NCBI GenBank assembly: GCA_964569265.1
Contig: CAZMTO010000013.1
Coordinates: 1-48,692 of the forward strand
Length of the DNA stretch: 48,692 bases
Source of the DNA: Avidehalobacter sp964569265
GTDB lineage: Bacteria; Bacillota; Dehalobacteriia; UBA4068; UBA4997
Reading direction: 5' to 3'
This document shows positions 1 to 7,695 of the stretch, piece after piece (position 1 is the first letter of the stretch; each line of letters starts with the position of its first letter). A program made the translations under genes and the position numbers. The notes below the pieces were generated by a model. That model was given only the letters and a program-made list of their open reading frames with translations. It was not told where the DNA came from and searched no databases.

Positions 1-1
1 C

Positions 2-214
2 AGCATACCGTTTTATTCTTATGAAGAACCGTATGAGCTGTATAAGTGGGGGTATTCGTTTATTCAGCCGATGGATTACTGGCTGCGCAGTACGTATTTT
101 TACACCGGCAGCGATTGCAGCAAGGGTGCGGTGGTTGTAAGAGGGGACTCCGGTTGGATGCGTGGGGATACTTTGACGGCGCTAAACGGTGTGTTATATG
201 GCTTTTGCGTGTGA
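2..214 (+). CDS. Phage protein, C-terminal fragment (possible tail/receptor-binding protein)
   Basis: The frame is open from the window edge and stops at 212-214, so only the last 70 residues are present. They are rich in aromatic residues and glycine, with a WLRSTYFYTG segment and a later VVVRGDSGWMRGD segment. This recalls C-type-lectin/FGE-like or DUF6273-like ends of phage tail and receptor-binding proteins, but the fragment is too short to assign. It sits directly upstream of the small lysis-type genes, where tail-fibre genes often lie. Confidence 0.55.
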   Translation, partial: SIPFYSYEEPYELYKWGYSFIQPMDYWLRSTYFYTGSDCSKGAVVVRGDSGWMRGDTLTALNGVLYGFCV

Positions 215-233
215 TATGTAAGGAGGTGACAGG

Positions 234-452
234 TTGGAAAACATAATTGCGGCGATTATTACCGGGGCGGTGACGCTGGTTGGTGTGCTGATTGCCAACA
301 GCAAAAGCCAGGCGGTGATGGACGTGAAGCTGGACGATTTGACACGCGAGGTGCGCAAGCACAACCAGTTTGCGGAGCGTGTGCCGGTGCTGGAAGAAAA
401 AATAAAGGTGGCGAACCACCGGCTGGATGACCTGGAGAAGCGGCAGGATTGA
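234..452 (+). CDS. Small membrane-anchored coiled-coil phage protein (XhlA/holin-accessory-like)
   Basis: This 72-residue protein probably starts at the TTG at 234, placed after a strong AGGAGGTGAC ribosome site. Residues about 3-21 form one hydrophobic helix (ENIIAAIITGAVTLVGVLIA). The rest is a charged heptad-like helix ending in LDDLEKRQD. One transmembrane helix followed by a coiled coil is the layout of hemolysin XhlA-type accessory lysis proteins of Bacillota phages. Position before the other small membrane protein and the endolysin agrees with a lysis role. No catalytic motif is expected or seen. Confidence 0.7.
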   Translation: MENIIAAIITGAVTLVGVLIANSKSQAVMDVKLDDLTREVRKHNQFAERVPVLEEKIKVANHRLDDLEKRQD

Positions 453-532
453 CAACTGGGCGCCAACTGCTTTGCTTTAAGGGTTTGTAAGAGATTTGAT
501 TTTACCAAAAACAGAAAAAGGAGATTAAAACT

Positions 533-799
533 ATGACTAACTTTAACGAAACTGCCAAGAACAACGGTGTAAATACTTACGGTTATGATATTACCGAGGT
601 TACCAAGTATTTGAGTGATGATATGGCCGACCGCTTTGCCAAGGCCGCCGAGGATATGCAGCAGCCGGCTAACCGTGCCTTTATGCAGGCGTGCTACAGT
701 GTGCTTATGCAGATGAAGAGCGTTAGCAGCACCGGCAAGCTGGAGCTTAGCGACAGCGCTATTGAGGACACCTACCGTTTGCTGTTGGCTGAGGAATAA
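533..799 (+). CDS. Small phage protein of unknown function
   Basis: An 88-residue acidic soluble protein with a clear AAAAAGGAGAT ribosome site and an ATG start. It has no transmembrane segment or recognised motif, and predicted content is mainly helical. It lies between two small holin-like genes, so a role in lysis or late gene control is possible but unsupported. The last codons and stop (GGCTGAGGAATAAG, 787-800) recur exactly at 929-942 just before the next gene, which hints at a past local duplication and deletion. Confidence 0.7.
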   Translation: MTNFNETAKNNGVNTYGYDITEVTKYLSDDMADRFAKAAEDMQQPANRAFMQACYSVLMQMKSVSSTGKLELSDSAIEDTYRLLLAEE

Positions 800-810
800 G
801 GCAAATGCTG

Positions 811-922
811 CGGCAAAAGTGTAACATACAGTGTAAGATATATGGCAACTTTATGGCATTTATATAACATTTATATAACACTTTTATTGCACTTTTGCCA
901 TATATTGGCAATATGCCTGTGT
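811..922. repeat. AT-rich intergenic segment dense in short repeats
   Basis: The segment contains two adjacent copies of ATTTATATAAC (about 858-879), two GTGTAA copies (819 and 831), several TGGCA/TTGCCA words, and a 10-bp inverted repeat GGCAAAAGTG (812-821) / CACTTTTGCC (890-899). No gene is seen. It could be an operator, a promoter region or a replication-type iteron site. Confidence 0.5.
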
Positions 923-964
923 GTTTTGGGCTGAGGAATAAGCAGCGAAAGGAGATGTTATACA

Positions 965-1195
965 TTGAATTTGATGGAGAGAGTTTGCCGGCTGGTGGAT
1001 GTAAAAAGCCTGGTTACGCTGGCGCTGGTGGCGGTGCTGTGCGTTATGACGGTGCTGGGCAGAGAAACGCCGGAGCTGTTTAACAGTTCGGTAATGCTGG
1101 TGTTAGGCTTCTTTTTTGGGAAGAATTTGAAACAGAGCGAGGATAACGCCGCCGAGCTGCCTCGTGAGGAAAAGGGAGCGGAGAAAGGCGAATAA
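965..1195 (+). CDS. Holin-like small membrane protein
   Basis: A 76-residue protein starting at TTG (965) after an AAAGGAGATG ribosome site. It shows two hydrophobic segments (about residues 15-32 and 41-52) separated by a short polar turn, and a highly charged C-terminal tail rich in Lys and Glu. Two membrane helices with a charged tail is a typical small holin layout. Its place ahead of the endolysin supports that reading. Holins share little sequence, so the call rests on topology and position. Confidence 0.65.
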   Translation: MNLMERVCRLVDVKSLVTLALVAVLCVMTVLGRETPELFNSSVMLVLGFFFGKNLKQSEDNAAELPREEKGAEKGE

Positions 1196-1223
1196 AAACC
1201 GGCGGGTTAAAGGCCCGTCGGTT
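1194..1223 (-). terminator. Rho-independent terminator of the Fic gene
   Basis: AACCGGCGGG (1197-1206) pairs with CCCGTCGGTT (1214-1223). On the minus strand the hairpin is followed by a T run (complement of 1194-1198). The stop codon of the Fic gene lies in the loop. Confidence 0.75.
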
Positions 1224-2436
1224 GTGTTAGTTCGTCTAATTTGTCAAGGTTGATGGTGTACAGCTTTAAACGCCCGGCTGATGTTATAACGATGGGTATG
1301 CCCTGGGCAACAAGGTGATTGATGGTGTTGCGGCAGCTTGGCACCGAAAAATTGGAAATCTCTGCAATATCGTAGATGGTGAAGGGTTCTTCGGCGGCAA
1401 ACAGGGCCTGTTGAATGAATACGTATACAAAGCCTGACGGTTTATCCGGCAGGTTGAGTGACAAAAGCGCTCTGCTGTAGTGTTCAAGCTTTTCATAACC
1501 ATCGGCGATTTTGTTGCTTAGCGAGTTTATGGCCTGGTTGATGACACGCAGGAACATAATAATAAACGGTGTAAGATCTCCCATATTTTTGGGGTCATTG
1601 CAGCGGTCGAAGGCATCATAATACGCCGACAGATTATTTTTTACGGCATATGACAGGCGGCAGGCCACCAGTGGGTGCAGCAGATCGGCAAGCTTCTGGC
1701 TGCTGATGAAGCGGCTAAGCCTGCCGTTACCCTCGTAAAACGGGTGGATGTAGCCAAAAAGATAGTGAAAGATGGCAATGTTGATTAGCTGGTTGCCGGG
1801 CAGATTAAGCACCGACAGAGCCTGTGAGAGCGCTTGAATGATGTTATCTTCTCCGTAAATGCCGGAATGTTTGACCTTGCCGGTGGCGGATATGACGTTT
1901 ACCGCACCGCTGCGAAAGAGCTGCCCATCCGGTATATCTTCGGGCTGGGTAATCTCCGGCAGAATGAGTTCGTCATAAATGCGCCGGATATCCGCAGGGG
2001 AAACAAGCGGGATAGCTGCCTCGGCCTCTGAAAGCAGACTGTATTTGTGTACCATACCAAAAAGGCGCATATTGACAGGTGCCGTTGTGGGGTCATTTAA
2101 AACGGAAAGCACATCGGTAATATCCTTGCGGCTGCTGTAAACGTGTTCGATATCGTTGCTGAGGATGATCTCGTCAATAAGGCAGGTTTGAGAGTAAAAG
2201 CTCTGCGCTGCGCCCGGCAGCTTGTCAAGCGTGCGCTCCATTGTACGCAGATTGGTGTAGATATCGCTTATCAGGCCGGTAATCTCGGCAGTGTTCAGAT
2301 AAAATGCCGGATTGTGGTGGATTTGAAAATCGATATGCACGGCGGCCGGCGAGTTATACCGGGTGGTATATTCCTGCTGGTACAGTTTTTTGGTGTTGTC
2401 CTGATAATAAATTGATGAAAGAAGTTTGTAAGTCAA
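1207..2436 (-). CDS. Fic/DOC family protein with C-terminal winged helix
   Basis: Fic proteins usually transfer AMP (or another nucleotide or phosphate group) from a cofactor to a hydroxyl side chain of a target protein. The catalytic motif HPFYEGNGRLSR is complete, with the catalytic His near residue 231. Near residue 96, LSNDIEHV resembles the autoinhibitory (S/T)xxxE(G/N) helix, but with His after the Glu. The C-terminal part (FTIYDIAEISNFSVPSCRNTINHL) looks like a winged helix, suggesting DNA binding and perhaps autoregulation. I chose the TTG at 2436 over the upstream ATG at 2469, because the promoter at 2460-2488 would start the transcript near 2453 and an AAGGGGTGA ribosome site precedes the TTG. 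The protein has 409 residues. The gene opposes the surrounding phage late genes and has its own promoter and terminator, as expected for a phage accessory ('moron') gene. Its target is unknown. Confidence 0.88.
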   Translation of the reverse strand: MTYKLLSSIYYQDNTKKLYQQEYTTRYNSPAAVHIDFQIHHNPAFYLNTAEITGLISDIYTNLRTMERTLDKLPGAAQSFYSQTCLIDEIILSNDIEHVYSSRKDITDVLSVLNDPTTAPVNMRLFGMVHKYSLLSEAEAAIPLVSPADIRRIYDELILPEITQPEDIPDGQLFRSGAVNVISATGKVKHSGIYGEDNIIQALSQALSVLNLPGNQLINIAIFHYLFGYIHPFYEGNGRLSRFISSQKLADLLHPLVACRLSYAVKNNLSAYYDAFDRCNDPKNMGDLTPFIIMFLRVINQAINSLSNKIADGYEKLEHYSRALLSLNLPDKPSGFVYVFIQQALFAAEEPFTIYDIAEISNFSVPSCRNTINHLVAQGIPIVITSAGRLKLYTINLDKLDELTQPTGL

Positions 2437-2459
2437 AATAATCACCCCTTTGGCTATAT

Positions 2460-2502
2460 AATATACCAAAAACAGGAATAAAATTCAAGTTTTTTTCCTG
2501 TT
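2460..2502 (-). promoter_or_regulatory. Promoter of the Fic gene with overlapping inverted repeat
   Basis: On the minus strand TTGAAT (2483-2488) and TATATT (2460-2465) are separated by 17 bp. An inverted repeat AACAGGAA (2471-2478) / TTCCTGTT (2495-2502) overlaps the spacer and flanks the -35, and would be a good operator, possibly for the protein's own winged helix (inference). Confidence 0.65.
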
Positions 2503-2597
2503 GCATTGGTTTTGATAGCTAATGGTGATAAAAACAGCAAAAAAATAACCTATTGTGCAGCAAAAATGTTTGGCAATAGGTAAAAGAAGGTGATTTT

Positions 2598-3167
2598 ATG
2601 CGTTATCCGTTTGACGAATTTAGGCTGGGTACACGCTATGGCACACGTGGCAGCCTGTGGCGCTGTGGCTGGCACAGCGGGTTAGACTTGTTATCTGCCA
2701 ATTACGGCGGCGACGGGCTGGTTTATCCGCTTTACGCCGGGGTGATACAGAAGGTGGCTTACAGCGCTGCCTACGGCAATTATGTGCTGGTAAGCCACGC
2801 GGATGGCTATGTGACGTTGTATGCACACTTGAAAAAGGTGTTAGTGACAAAAGATATGCGCGTTACCGAACAGGTGGCGCTGGGTTATGAGGGTGCAACC
2901 GGCAACGTTACCGGCAGACACCTGCATATTGAGGTGCATAAGGGTGAATACAGTTACCCGGCGGCGATAGACCCGCTGGCGTTTATAAAGGAGCGTGTGA
3001 AAACTATGAAGAAGCTGGATATTAAGCTTAACGGTGTGGTGAAAACGGTGACCGCGATTGAGTGTGGCGGCAACAACTACGTGAAGCTGCAGGATTTGCG
3101 CGACAACATTATTGCCGTTGGGTATGATGAGGAAAAGAAGCTGCCGACTGTGAGCGTGAAAAAATAG
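2598..3167 (+). CDS. Phage endolysin, M23 metallopeptidase
   Basis: A 189-residue zinc endopeptidase that should cut peptidoglycan cross-links at lysis. The M23/LytM motifs are complete: H26 and D30 in HSGLD, H77 in LYAHL, and the HLH motif (H108, H110). It lacks a signal peptide, so release should depend on a holin. After the peptidase (to about residue 135) comes a short domain (MKKLDIKLNGVVKTVTAI...VKLQDLRD) resembling the copper-amine-oxidase-N-like repeats found on cell-wall proteins, perhaps a wall-binding module. The start is the ATG after AGAAGGTGA. Holin-like genes lie upstream, separated by the Fic gene on the other strand. Confidence 0.9.
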   Translation: MRYPFDEFRLGTRYGTRGSLWRCGWHSGLDLLSANYGGDGLVYPLYAGVIQKVAYSAAYGNYVLVSHADGYVTLYAHLKKVLVTKDMRVTEQVALGYEGATGNVTGRHLHIEVHKGEYSYPAAIDPLAFIKERVKTMKKLDIKLNGVVKTVTAIECGGNNYVKLQDLRDNIIAVGYDEEKKLPTVSVKK

Positions 3168-3173
3168 CACAAG

Positions 3174-3215
3174 AAAGCCGCCCAAGACATTGCGCCGGGG
3201 CGGCTTTGTGTGTTT
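3174..3215. terminator. Bidirectional terminator between endolysin and toxin genes
   Basis: AAAGCCGCCC (3174-3183) pairs with GGGCGGCTTT (3198-3207). It is followed by GTGTGTTTT on the plus strand and by TTTCTT on the minus strand, and lies between convergent genes. Confidence 0.75.
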
Positions 3216-3224
3216 TACCGGTGG

Positions 3225-3515
3225 TTAATTACCAAGCAGGTCGGCGTGGGTGCCGGTGCGGGTAAGAGTCAGCACCAAAACGTTATTTTCTATGCGGTAA
3301 ATGAGCAGCCAGTCCGGTTGAATATGACATTCTCGGTGGCCTGCCCAGTTGCCGGAAAGCTCGTGGTCGCGCATTTGTGTCGGGAGTTCTTCGCCCATTG
3401 CCAGGGTGGCGATGGCAGCTTCCAGCAGTTCGATTTTAAGCCCGCGTTTTATAGCTTTTTTGTAGTCTTTTTTGAAAGCGGTGGTTGTTTTTACCGCGTA
3501 CTTGGTGGGCTTCAT
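3225..3515 (-). CDS. YafQ/RelE-family mRNA interferase toxin
   Basis: A 96-residue RelE-superfamily toxin expected to cut mRNA on the ribosome. Family features seen are the basic N-terminal TTAFKKDYKKAIKRG stretch, the central DHELSGNWAGHRECHI segment and the YRIENNVLVLTLTRTGTHADLL end, which carries the His/Arg residues used by YafQ. It follows the antitoxin gene with a 4-base ATGA overlap (3512-3515), which favours coupled translation. As a unit on the strand opposite to the phage late genes it probably stabilises the prophage or acts against other phages; that role is inferred. Confidence 0.92.
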   Translation of the reverse strand: MKPTKYAVKTTTAFKKDYKKAIKRGLKIELLEAAIATLAMGEELPTQMRDHELSGNWAGHRECHIQPDWLLIYRIENNVLVLTLTRTGTHADLLGN

Positions 3516-3787
3516 TTTTTAAGATCCTCAAACAGCTCGTTTAGATCGGTATACTTTTTTACGGATGGGTCTGTGGCTATGCGTTCGGCCTCCAGCATTG
3601 CGGCGATGGTTTCCTTATTGGGGGCGGCAAGCTTTGCTTCAAACGGCAGCCCGCCGGCGCGCAGGGACTGGCGCAAAAATACATTGATGGCGGTGGTGAG
3701 ATTCATACCCAGCTCGCTGTAGAGGGCTTCGCAGTCTCTTTTTAAATCTGCGTCAAGGCGTACGCTGAAAGTGGTGGTGTTGGCCAT
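3512..3787 (-). CDS. RelB/DinJ-family antitoxin
   Basis: A 91-residue antitoxin partner of the YafQ-type toxin. The N-terminal half (TTTFSVRLDADLKRDCEALYSELGMNLTTAINVFLRQSL) is the ribbon-helix-helix DNA-binding domain typical of RelB/DinJ. The C-terminal acidic tail ending YTDLNELFEDLKK should wrap and neutralise the toxin. RelB/DinJ proteins normally repress their own operon with toxin as corepressor. A consensus promoter lies directly upstream (3842-3870) and the ATG follows AAAGGAG. Confidence 0.92.
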   Translation of the reverse strand: MANTTTFSVRLDADLKRDCEALYSELGMNLTTAINVFLRQSLRAGGLPFEAKLAAPNKETIAAMLEAERIATDPSVKKYTDLNELFEDLKK

Positions 3788-3841
3788 AGAATCAACTCCT
3801 TTGTGGTTATGTTGCGTTAAATTGTAATTATCTATACCCTA

Positions 3842-3870
3842 ATTATATGTACAATGCAACACAATGTCAA
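3842..3870 (-). promoter_or_regulatory. Sigma-70 promoter of the toxin-antitoxin operon
   Basis: On the minus strand a perfect TTGACA (3865-3870) and TATAAT (3842-3847) are separated by 17 bp, about 55 bp before the antitoxin start. Confidence 0.8.
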
Positions 3871-3918
3871 TATATTTGCGTATAGAAAACAATTAAAAGC
3901 GAGGTGGTGTGCCGGGAT

Positions 3919-5265
3919 ATGGAGTTAAATTTGCAGATGTCTCCAAGGCAGCGGGAATTTTGGCAGGCAGACGGCAGAGTGGCAGACGAAGTGTTGTTTG
4001 GCGGGGCAGCCGGTGGCGGCAAAAGTGTGGGGCAGATTTTGGATGCGCTGCTTTATGCCATAAGCTACCCCAAGAGCAGGCAGCTTATATTGCGGCGGAC
4101 TTTTCCGGATTTGGAGAGGAGTATTATAAGCCAGAGTTTGCAGATAATCCCGCGGGGGCTGGCGGCATACAATGCAGGCAAGCACCGCTGGCGTTTTGCC
4201 AACGGCAGCGTAATAGAGATGGGACACTGCGCGGCGGACAAGGATGTGTATCAATATCAGGGTGCGGAATATGATGTTATACGGCTGGACGAGCTGACGC
4301 ATTTTACCGAGGACGTGTATGTGTATTTGCTAAGCCGCCTGAGGGGCAGCCTGCCATACCCCCGGCAGATGAAGGCCAGCACCAACCCGGGCGGCGTGGG
4401 GCATTATTGGGTGAAGCAGCGTTTTGTGGATATTGGTGCGCCCGGTGAGATACACGCGGTGGCGGATGAGGATACGGGCATAATAAGCAAAAGGCTGTTT
4501 TTGCCAAGCCTGCTGAAAGATAACCCCTTTTTGCTGGCGGGGGATGCGGATTATGAACGGCGGCTGCTGCTGCTGCCCGAAAAGGAGCGCCGTGCCCTGC
4601 TGTATGGTGATTGGGATGTGATGGCGGGGCAGTATTTTGAGATGTTCCGCCGGGATATACACACCTTTGCCCCGGACGAGCTGCCGGGCGAGGGCACGCG
4701 CTTTGTGAGCATAGACTATGGGCAGGATATGTTTTGTGCGCTGTTTGGCCTGTTGGATGAGCGGGGCCGAATGTGGATATATAAGGAGATTTACCAAAGC
4801 GGGCTTTTGGCTACCGAGGCTGCGGAAAGGCTGAGGGCTGCCACCGAGCCGGGAGAAAAGATTGCGGCGTATTTTGCGCCGCCGGATTTATGGGGCAGGA
4901 ACAACCAGACCGGCAAAAGCACGGTGGAGCGCTTTGCCGAGGCGGGGATATACTTTGCCCGGGCGGTTAATGACCGTGTGCAGGGGTGGTATGATTTGGC
5001 GGAATGGCTGCGTGTGCGGGAAGATGAGCAGGGCGCTAAAACTGCCAACCTGCGGATTGGCACCAACTGCCTGAACCTGCTTAGGACCCTGCCTGCCATA
5101 CAGCGGAGCGAGAAGAACCCCAACGACTGCGCTATAGATCCGCACGAGCTTACCCACGCGCCGGACGCGCTAAGGTATATGGTGGCCGGGCGGCCCTGGG
5201 CCAAAAAACCGCCGGATGAGCGCAAGCGGCAGCGTAACCGGAGCTTTATGCAGTTTGGGCATTAA
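3919..5265 (+). CDS. terL: Phage terminase large subunit
   Basis: This is the packaging motor, an ATPase that translocates DNA into the procapsid with a nuclease that cuts the concatemer. The Walker A motif GGAAGGGKS spans residues 28-36 and Walker B YDVIRLDE ends at D124-E125. The RNase-H-like nuclease domain begins near FVSIDYGQD (D266), and a late HAPDALRYM segment fits its end. At 448 residues it has normal length. The ATG at 3919 is preferred because the GTG at 3904 lies inside the probable ribosome site GAGGTGG. No small terminase gene is recognisable next to it. The next gene follows after about 34 bp. Confidence 0.93.
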   Translation: MELNLQMSPRQREFWQADGRVADEVLFGGAAGGGKSVGQILDALLYAISYPKSRQLILRRTFPDLERSIISQSLQIIPRGLAAYNAGKHRWRFANGSVIEMGHCAADKDVYQYQGAEYDVIRLDELTHFTEDVYVYLLSRLRGSLPYPRQMKASTNPGGVGHYWVKQRFVDIGAPGEIHAVADEDTGIISKRLFLPSLLKDNPFLLAGDADYERRLLLLPEKERRALLYGDWDVMAGQYFEMFRRDIHTFAPDELPGEGTRFVSIDYGQDMFCALFGLLDERGRMWIYKEIYQSGLLATEAAERLRAATEPGEKIAAYFAPPDLWGRNNQTGKSTVERFAEAGIYFARAVNDRVQGWYDLAEWLRVREDEQGAKTANLRIGTNCLNLLRTLPAIQRSEKNPNDCAIDPHELTHAPDALRYMVAGRPWAKKPPDERKRQRNRSFMQFGH

Positions 5266-5299
5266 AAATACGGACATTGAAGCAAAAGGAGAGATGAAG

Positions 5300-7669
5300 A
5301 TGGCATATAAGTTCCCCAACAGCGGCAAAAGCAGGAGAGTGTTTAATATTGAGCGGTTTAGGGGTGTGGATTTTGCCAGCCAGCCGTTTGAAGTATCGGC
5401 GGAAAGAAGCCCGGATGCGGTAAACCTTATACCGTCGGACGGGGGCTGGCCGGAGACAAGGCCGGGCATAAGCCGCCTGGTGCAGTTTGCAGGGCGCATA
5501 AACGGCATACACGAGCTTTGCACCGGCACCGGCAAAATACGGCTGGTACACCACGGCAGCAAAATAAGCCACTGGCAGGCAGACGGCAGCAGTACTCTGC
5601 TATATGAGAGTGCGGCAGATACGAAAAGCAGCGCGGTGCAGCTAAGGGACAAGCTGCTTATATTTGACGGCAAAGCAGCGCTGGTGGCAAGGCTTGATGA
5701 TGAGGGGGCGCCAAAGATATGCACGCTGGCGGCTGCTGCATATGTGCCCACCACTATGATAGGCCGCCCGGCCGGGGCAAGGGTTGGCGGCACGGCTTTG
5801 GAAGCGGTAAATATGGTGGGAAACGCCAGAAAGAACAGCTTTTGCGTGAGCAGCGAGGGGCAAACGGTGCTTTATATGGACACGCGCCCGGTGAAGGCAT
5901 TTAATAAGGCGGAAGTGCTGCTGCAAAACGGCATATGGACAGAGGTGGACTGGGAGAGCAGTAATCTGACGGAGGGCAGCCTGACATTTGAAACGTTGAA
6001 TGTAACGCCGGTGAGCGGAATGGACAACTACCGCGTGGAGTTTGAAGCGGAAGCCCTGGGTGACGAGGACAGAGAGAGCAGGAAAACCCCCGGTGAGGCC
6101 GACCTGGTGGAAGAAGAAGGCGTGCGGGTGTGGTTGTTCCCTAGTGGGAATGAGATTTGGGCGAAAAAATACTGGTTTGAGATTGGGACAAGCCTGCCAA
6201 GGGAAAGCGTGGACGTGGCTATTATGCCGGCAGATACGTATTATAGCTGGAGTACGGACTATACAGGCAAGGCATACCCCGGTCAATACGCAGTGACGGT
6301 GACAGAGAGCGAGGGCGCCAAGGCTGTGACACTGGGCTTTTTGAGCGACGGATATGGTGAGGACGAAGACCCGGACGAATTGGAAATATATACGGACGTG
6401 GAGCTGGTGAAGGACGATGGCGTGTGGTATGTGACGGTGACCCAGCCGCACAATGTTTGTGGCTCGGGCAGCGGACACAGGGTGTATGTGCGCGACCTGA
6501 GCCGCGTGGTGCTGAGCTGGCGCGAGGGCGAAGTAAACCTGCAGGCCGACAAAATAAACGGCTGCACGGCGGCGCATTTGTTTGGTGTGGGCGGCAATGC
6601 AGACAGGATTTTTGCCACGGGCAACGTGGCGCACAAAAATATGGACTGGATGAGCGGTTTTGAGGACGCAACATACTGGCCGGAGGACGGCTACACCAGA
6701 GTTGGCAGCGAGGGCAGTGCTGTGGTGGGCTACAGTTGGCTGGCAGACGGTGTACTTGCCATACACAAGGAAGAAGCAGCAGGAGATAGCACCATATGGT
6801 ATAGGGCCGGCGGGCTTGATAGCGAGGGCGAGGCGCGCTTTACACTGACGCAGGGCGCTGTGGGCGTGGGTGCGGCATCTGCCCGGTGCTTTGCACACTT
6901 TGGCGCAGACAATTTGCTGCTGGCCAAAGACGGGGTATATGCCATAACCCACGCGGGCAATGAAGCCGTAAACGAAAGATATGCCCAGCTAAGGAGTTGG
7001 TTTGTTAACCCTAAGCTGACAGCGGAAAAGGATTTGGGCGAGGCAGTGGCCATACGCTTTGGCGGCAGGTATTATTTGGCGGTGAACGGACACGTGTATG
7101 TGGCCGACACCGGAGAGGGCAGCACTTGGGAAAGCCGCGGCGGCGGCTACCAGTATGATTGGTGGTACTGGGAGGGCGTGCCGGTGCGGGTGTGGTATGC
7201 CGGGGAAGATGAGCTGATGTTTGGCACGGCAGACGGCTGGATATGCCGGCTGACCGGGGAGAATTTTGACGAGGGGGACGAGGCAGATACCCCCATAAGC
7301 TGCCATTGGCTTACGCCGGTGCTTGATTTTGGCACCAGGGCGCAATACAAGAAGATAAAAAACGCCTATGCCATAGCCGAGCCGTATGCAAGGAGTGCTG
7401 TTAGGATGGCCTACATTATAAGCGGAGCGGAAAACGAAGTGTTGGCCAGCGAAGTGTTGGACAGGCGGATGAGTGTTTTTGACTTTGACGATATAGATTT
7501 TGAGGATTTTGCTTTTGAAACCGACCCAATGCCCAGAAACGTGCCCAGCGGTGCCAAGGCCAAAAAGGTGATGTTTATGCAGTTTAAGCTATACAACGAG
7601 CCGGGGCGCAGCTTTGGGCTGTATGGGCTGACGGTGCTTTATACCGTGGGCGGCAAATACAGAGGCTGA
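5300..7669 (+). CDS. Large phage virion protein, probable beta-rich tail/head-tail component
   Basis: A 789-residue protein encoded between terminase and portal. The N-terminus is short and basic (KFPNSGKSRRVFNIERFRGVD), followed by long beta-rich, Trp- and Gly-rich sequence with spaced 'YVAD'-, 'RIFATGN'- and 'LLLAKDGVYAI'-like strands that suggest a propeller-type fold. Such proteins in short-tailed phages often build the tail hub or stabilise the head-tail joint. I do not recognise a named family with certainty. The ATG at 5300 is chosen because it lies 8 bp after AAAGGAG; the upstream in-frame ATGs at 5216 and 5294 are worse placed. Confidence 0.75.
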   Translation: MAYKFPNSGKSRRVFNIERFRGVDFASQPFEVSAERSPDAVNLIPSDGGWPETRPGISRLVQFAGRINGIHELCTGTGKIRLVHHGSKISHWQADGSSTLLYESAADTKSSAVQLRDKLLIFDGKAALVARLDDEGAPKICTLAAAAYVPTTMIGRPAGARVGGTALEAVNMVGNARKNSFCVSSEGQTVLYMDTRPVKAFNKAEVLLQNGIWTEVDWESSNLTEGSLTFETLNVTPVSGMDNYRVEFEAEALGDEDRESRKTPGEADLVEEEGVRVWLFPSGNEIWAKKYWFEIGTSLPRESVDVAIMPADTYYSWSTDYTGKAYPGQYAVTVTESEGAKAVTLGFLSDGYGEDEDPDELEIYTDVELVKDDGVWYVTVTQPHNVCGSGSGHRVYVRDLSRVVLSWREGEVNLQADKINGCTAAHLFGVGGNADRIFATGNVAHKNMDWMSGFEDATYWPEDGYTRVGSEGSAVVGYSWLADGVLAIHKEEAAGDSTIWYRAGGLDSEGEARFTLTQGAVGVGAASARCFAHFGADNLLLAKDGVYAITHAGNEAVNERYAQLRSWFVNPKLTAEKDLGEAVAIRFGGRYYLAVNGHVYVADTGEGSTWESRGGGYQYDWWYWEGVPVRVWYAGEDELMFGTADGWICRLTGENFDEGDEADTPISCHWLTPVLDFGTRAQYKKIKNAYAIAEPYARSAVRMAYIISGAENEVLASEVLDRRMSVFDFDDIDFEDFAFETDPMPRNVPSGAKAKKVMFMQFKLYNEPGRSFGLYGLTVLYTVGGKYRG

Positions 7670-7695
7670 CAGATAAAATTACAGGGAGGGAGCAT

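Noticed and set aside
5642..6952. 436-codon minus-strand open frame under the large virion protein
   Set aside because: Composition is typical of antisense translation, and the plus-strand gene has a clear start and order.
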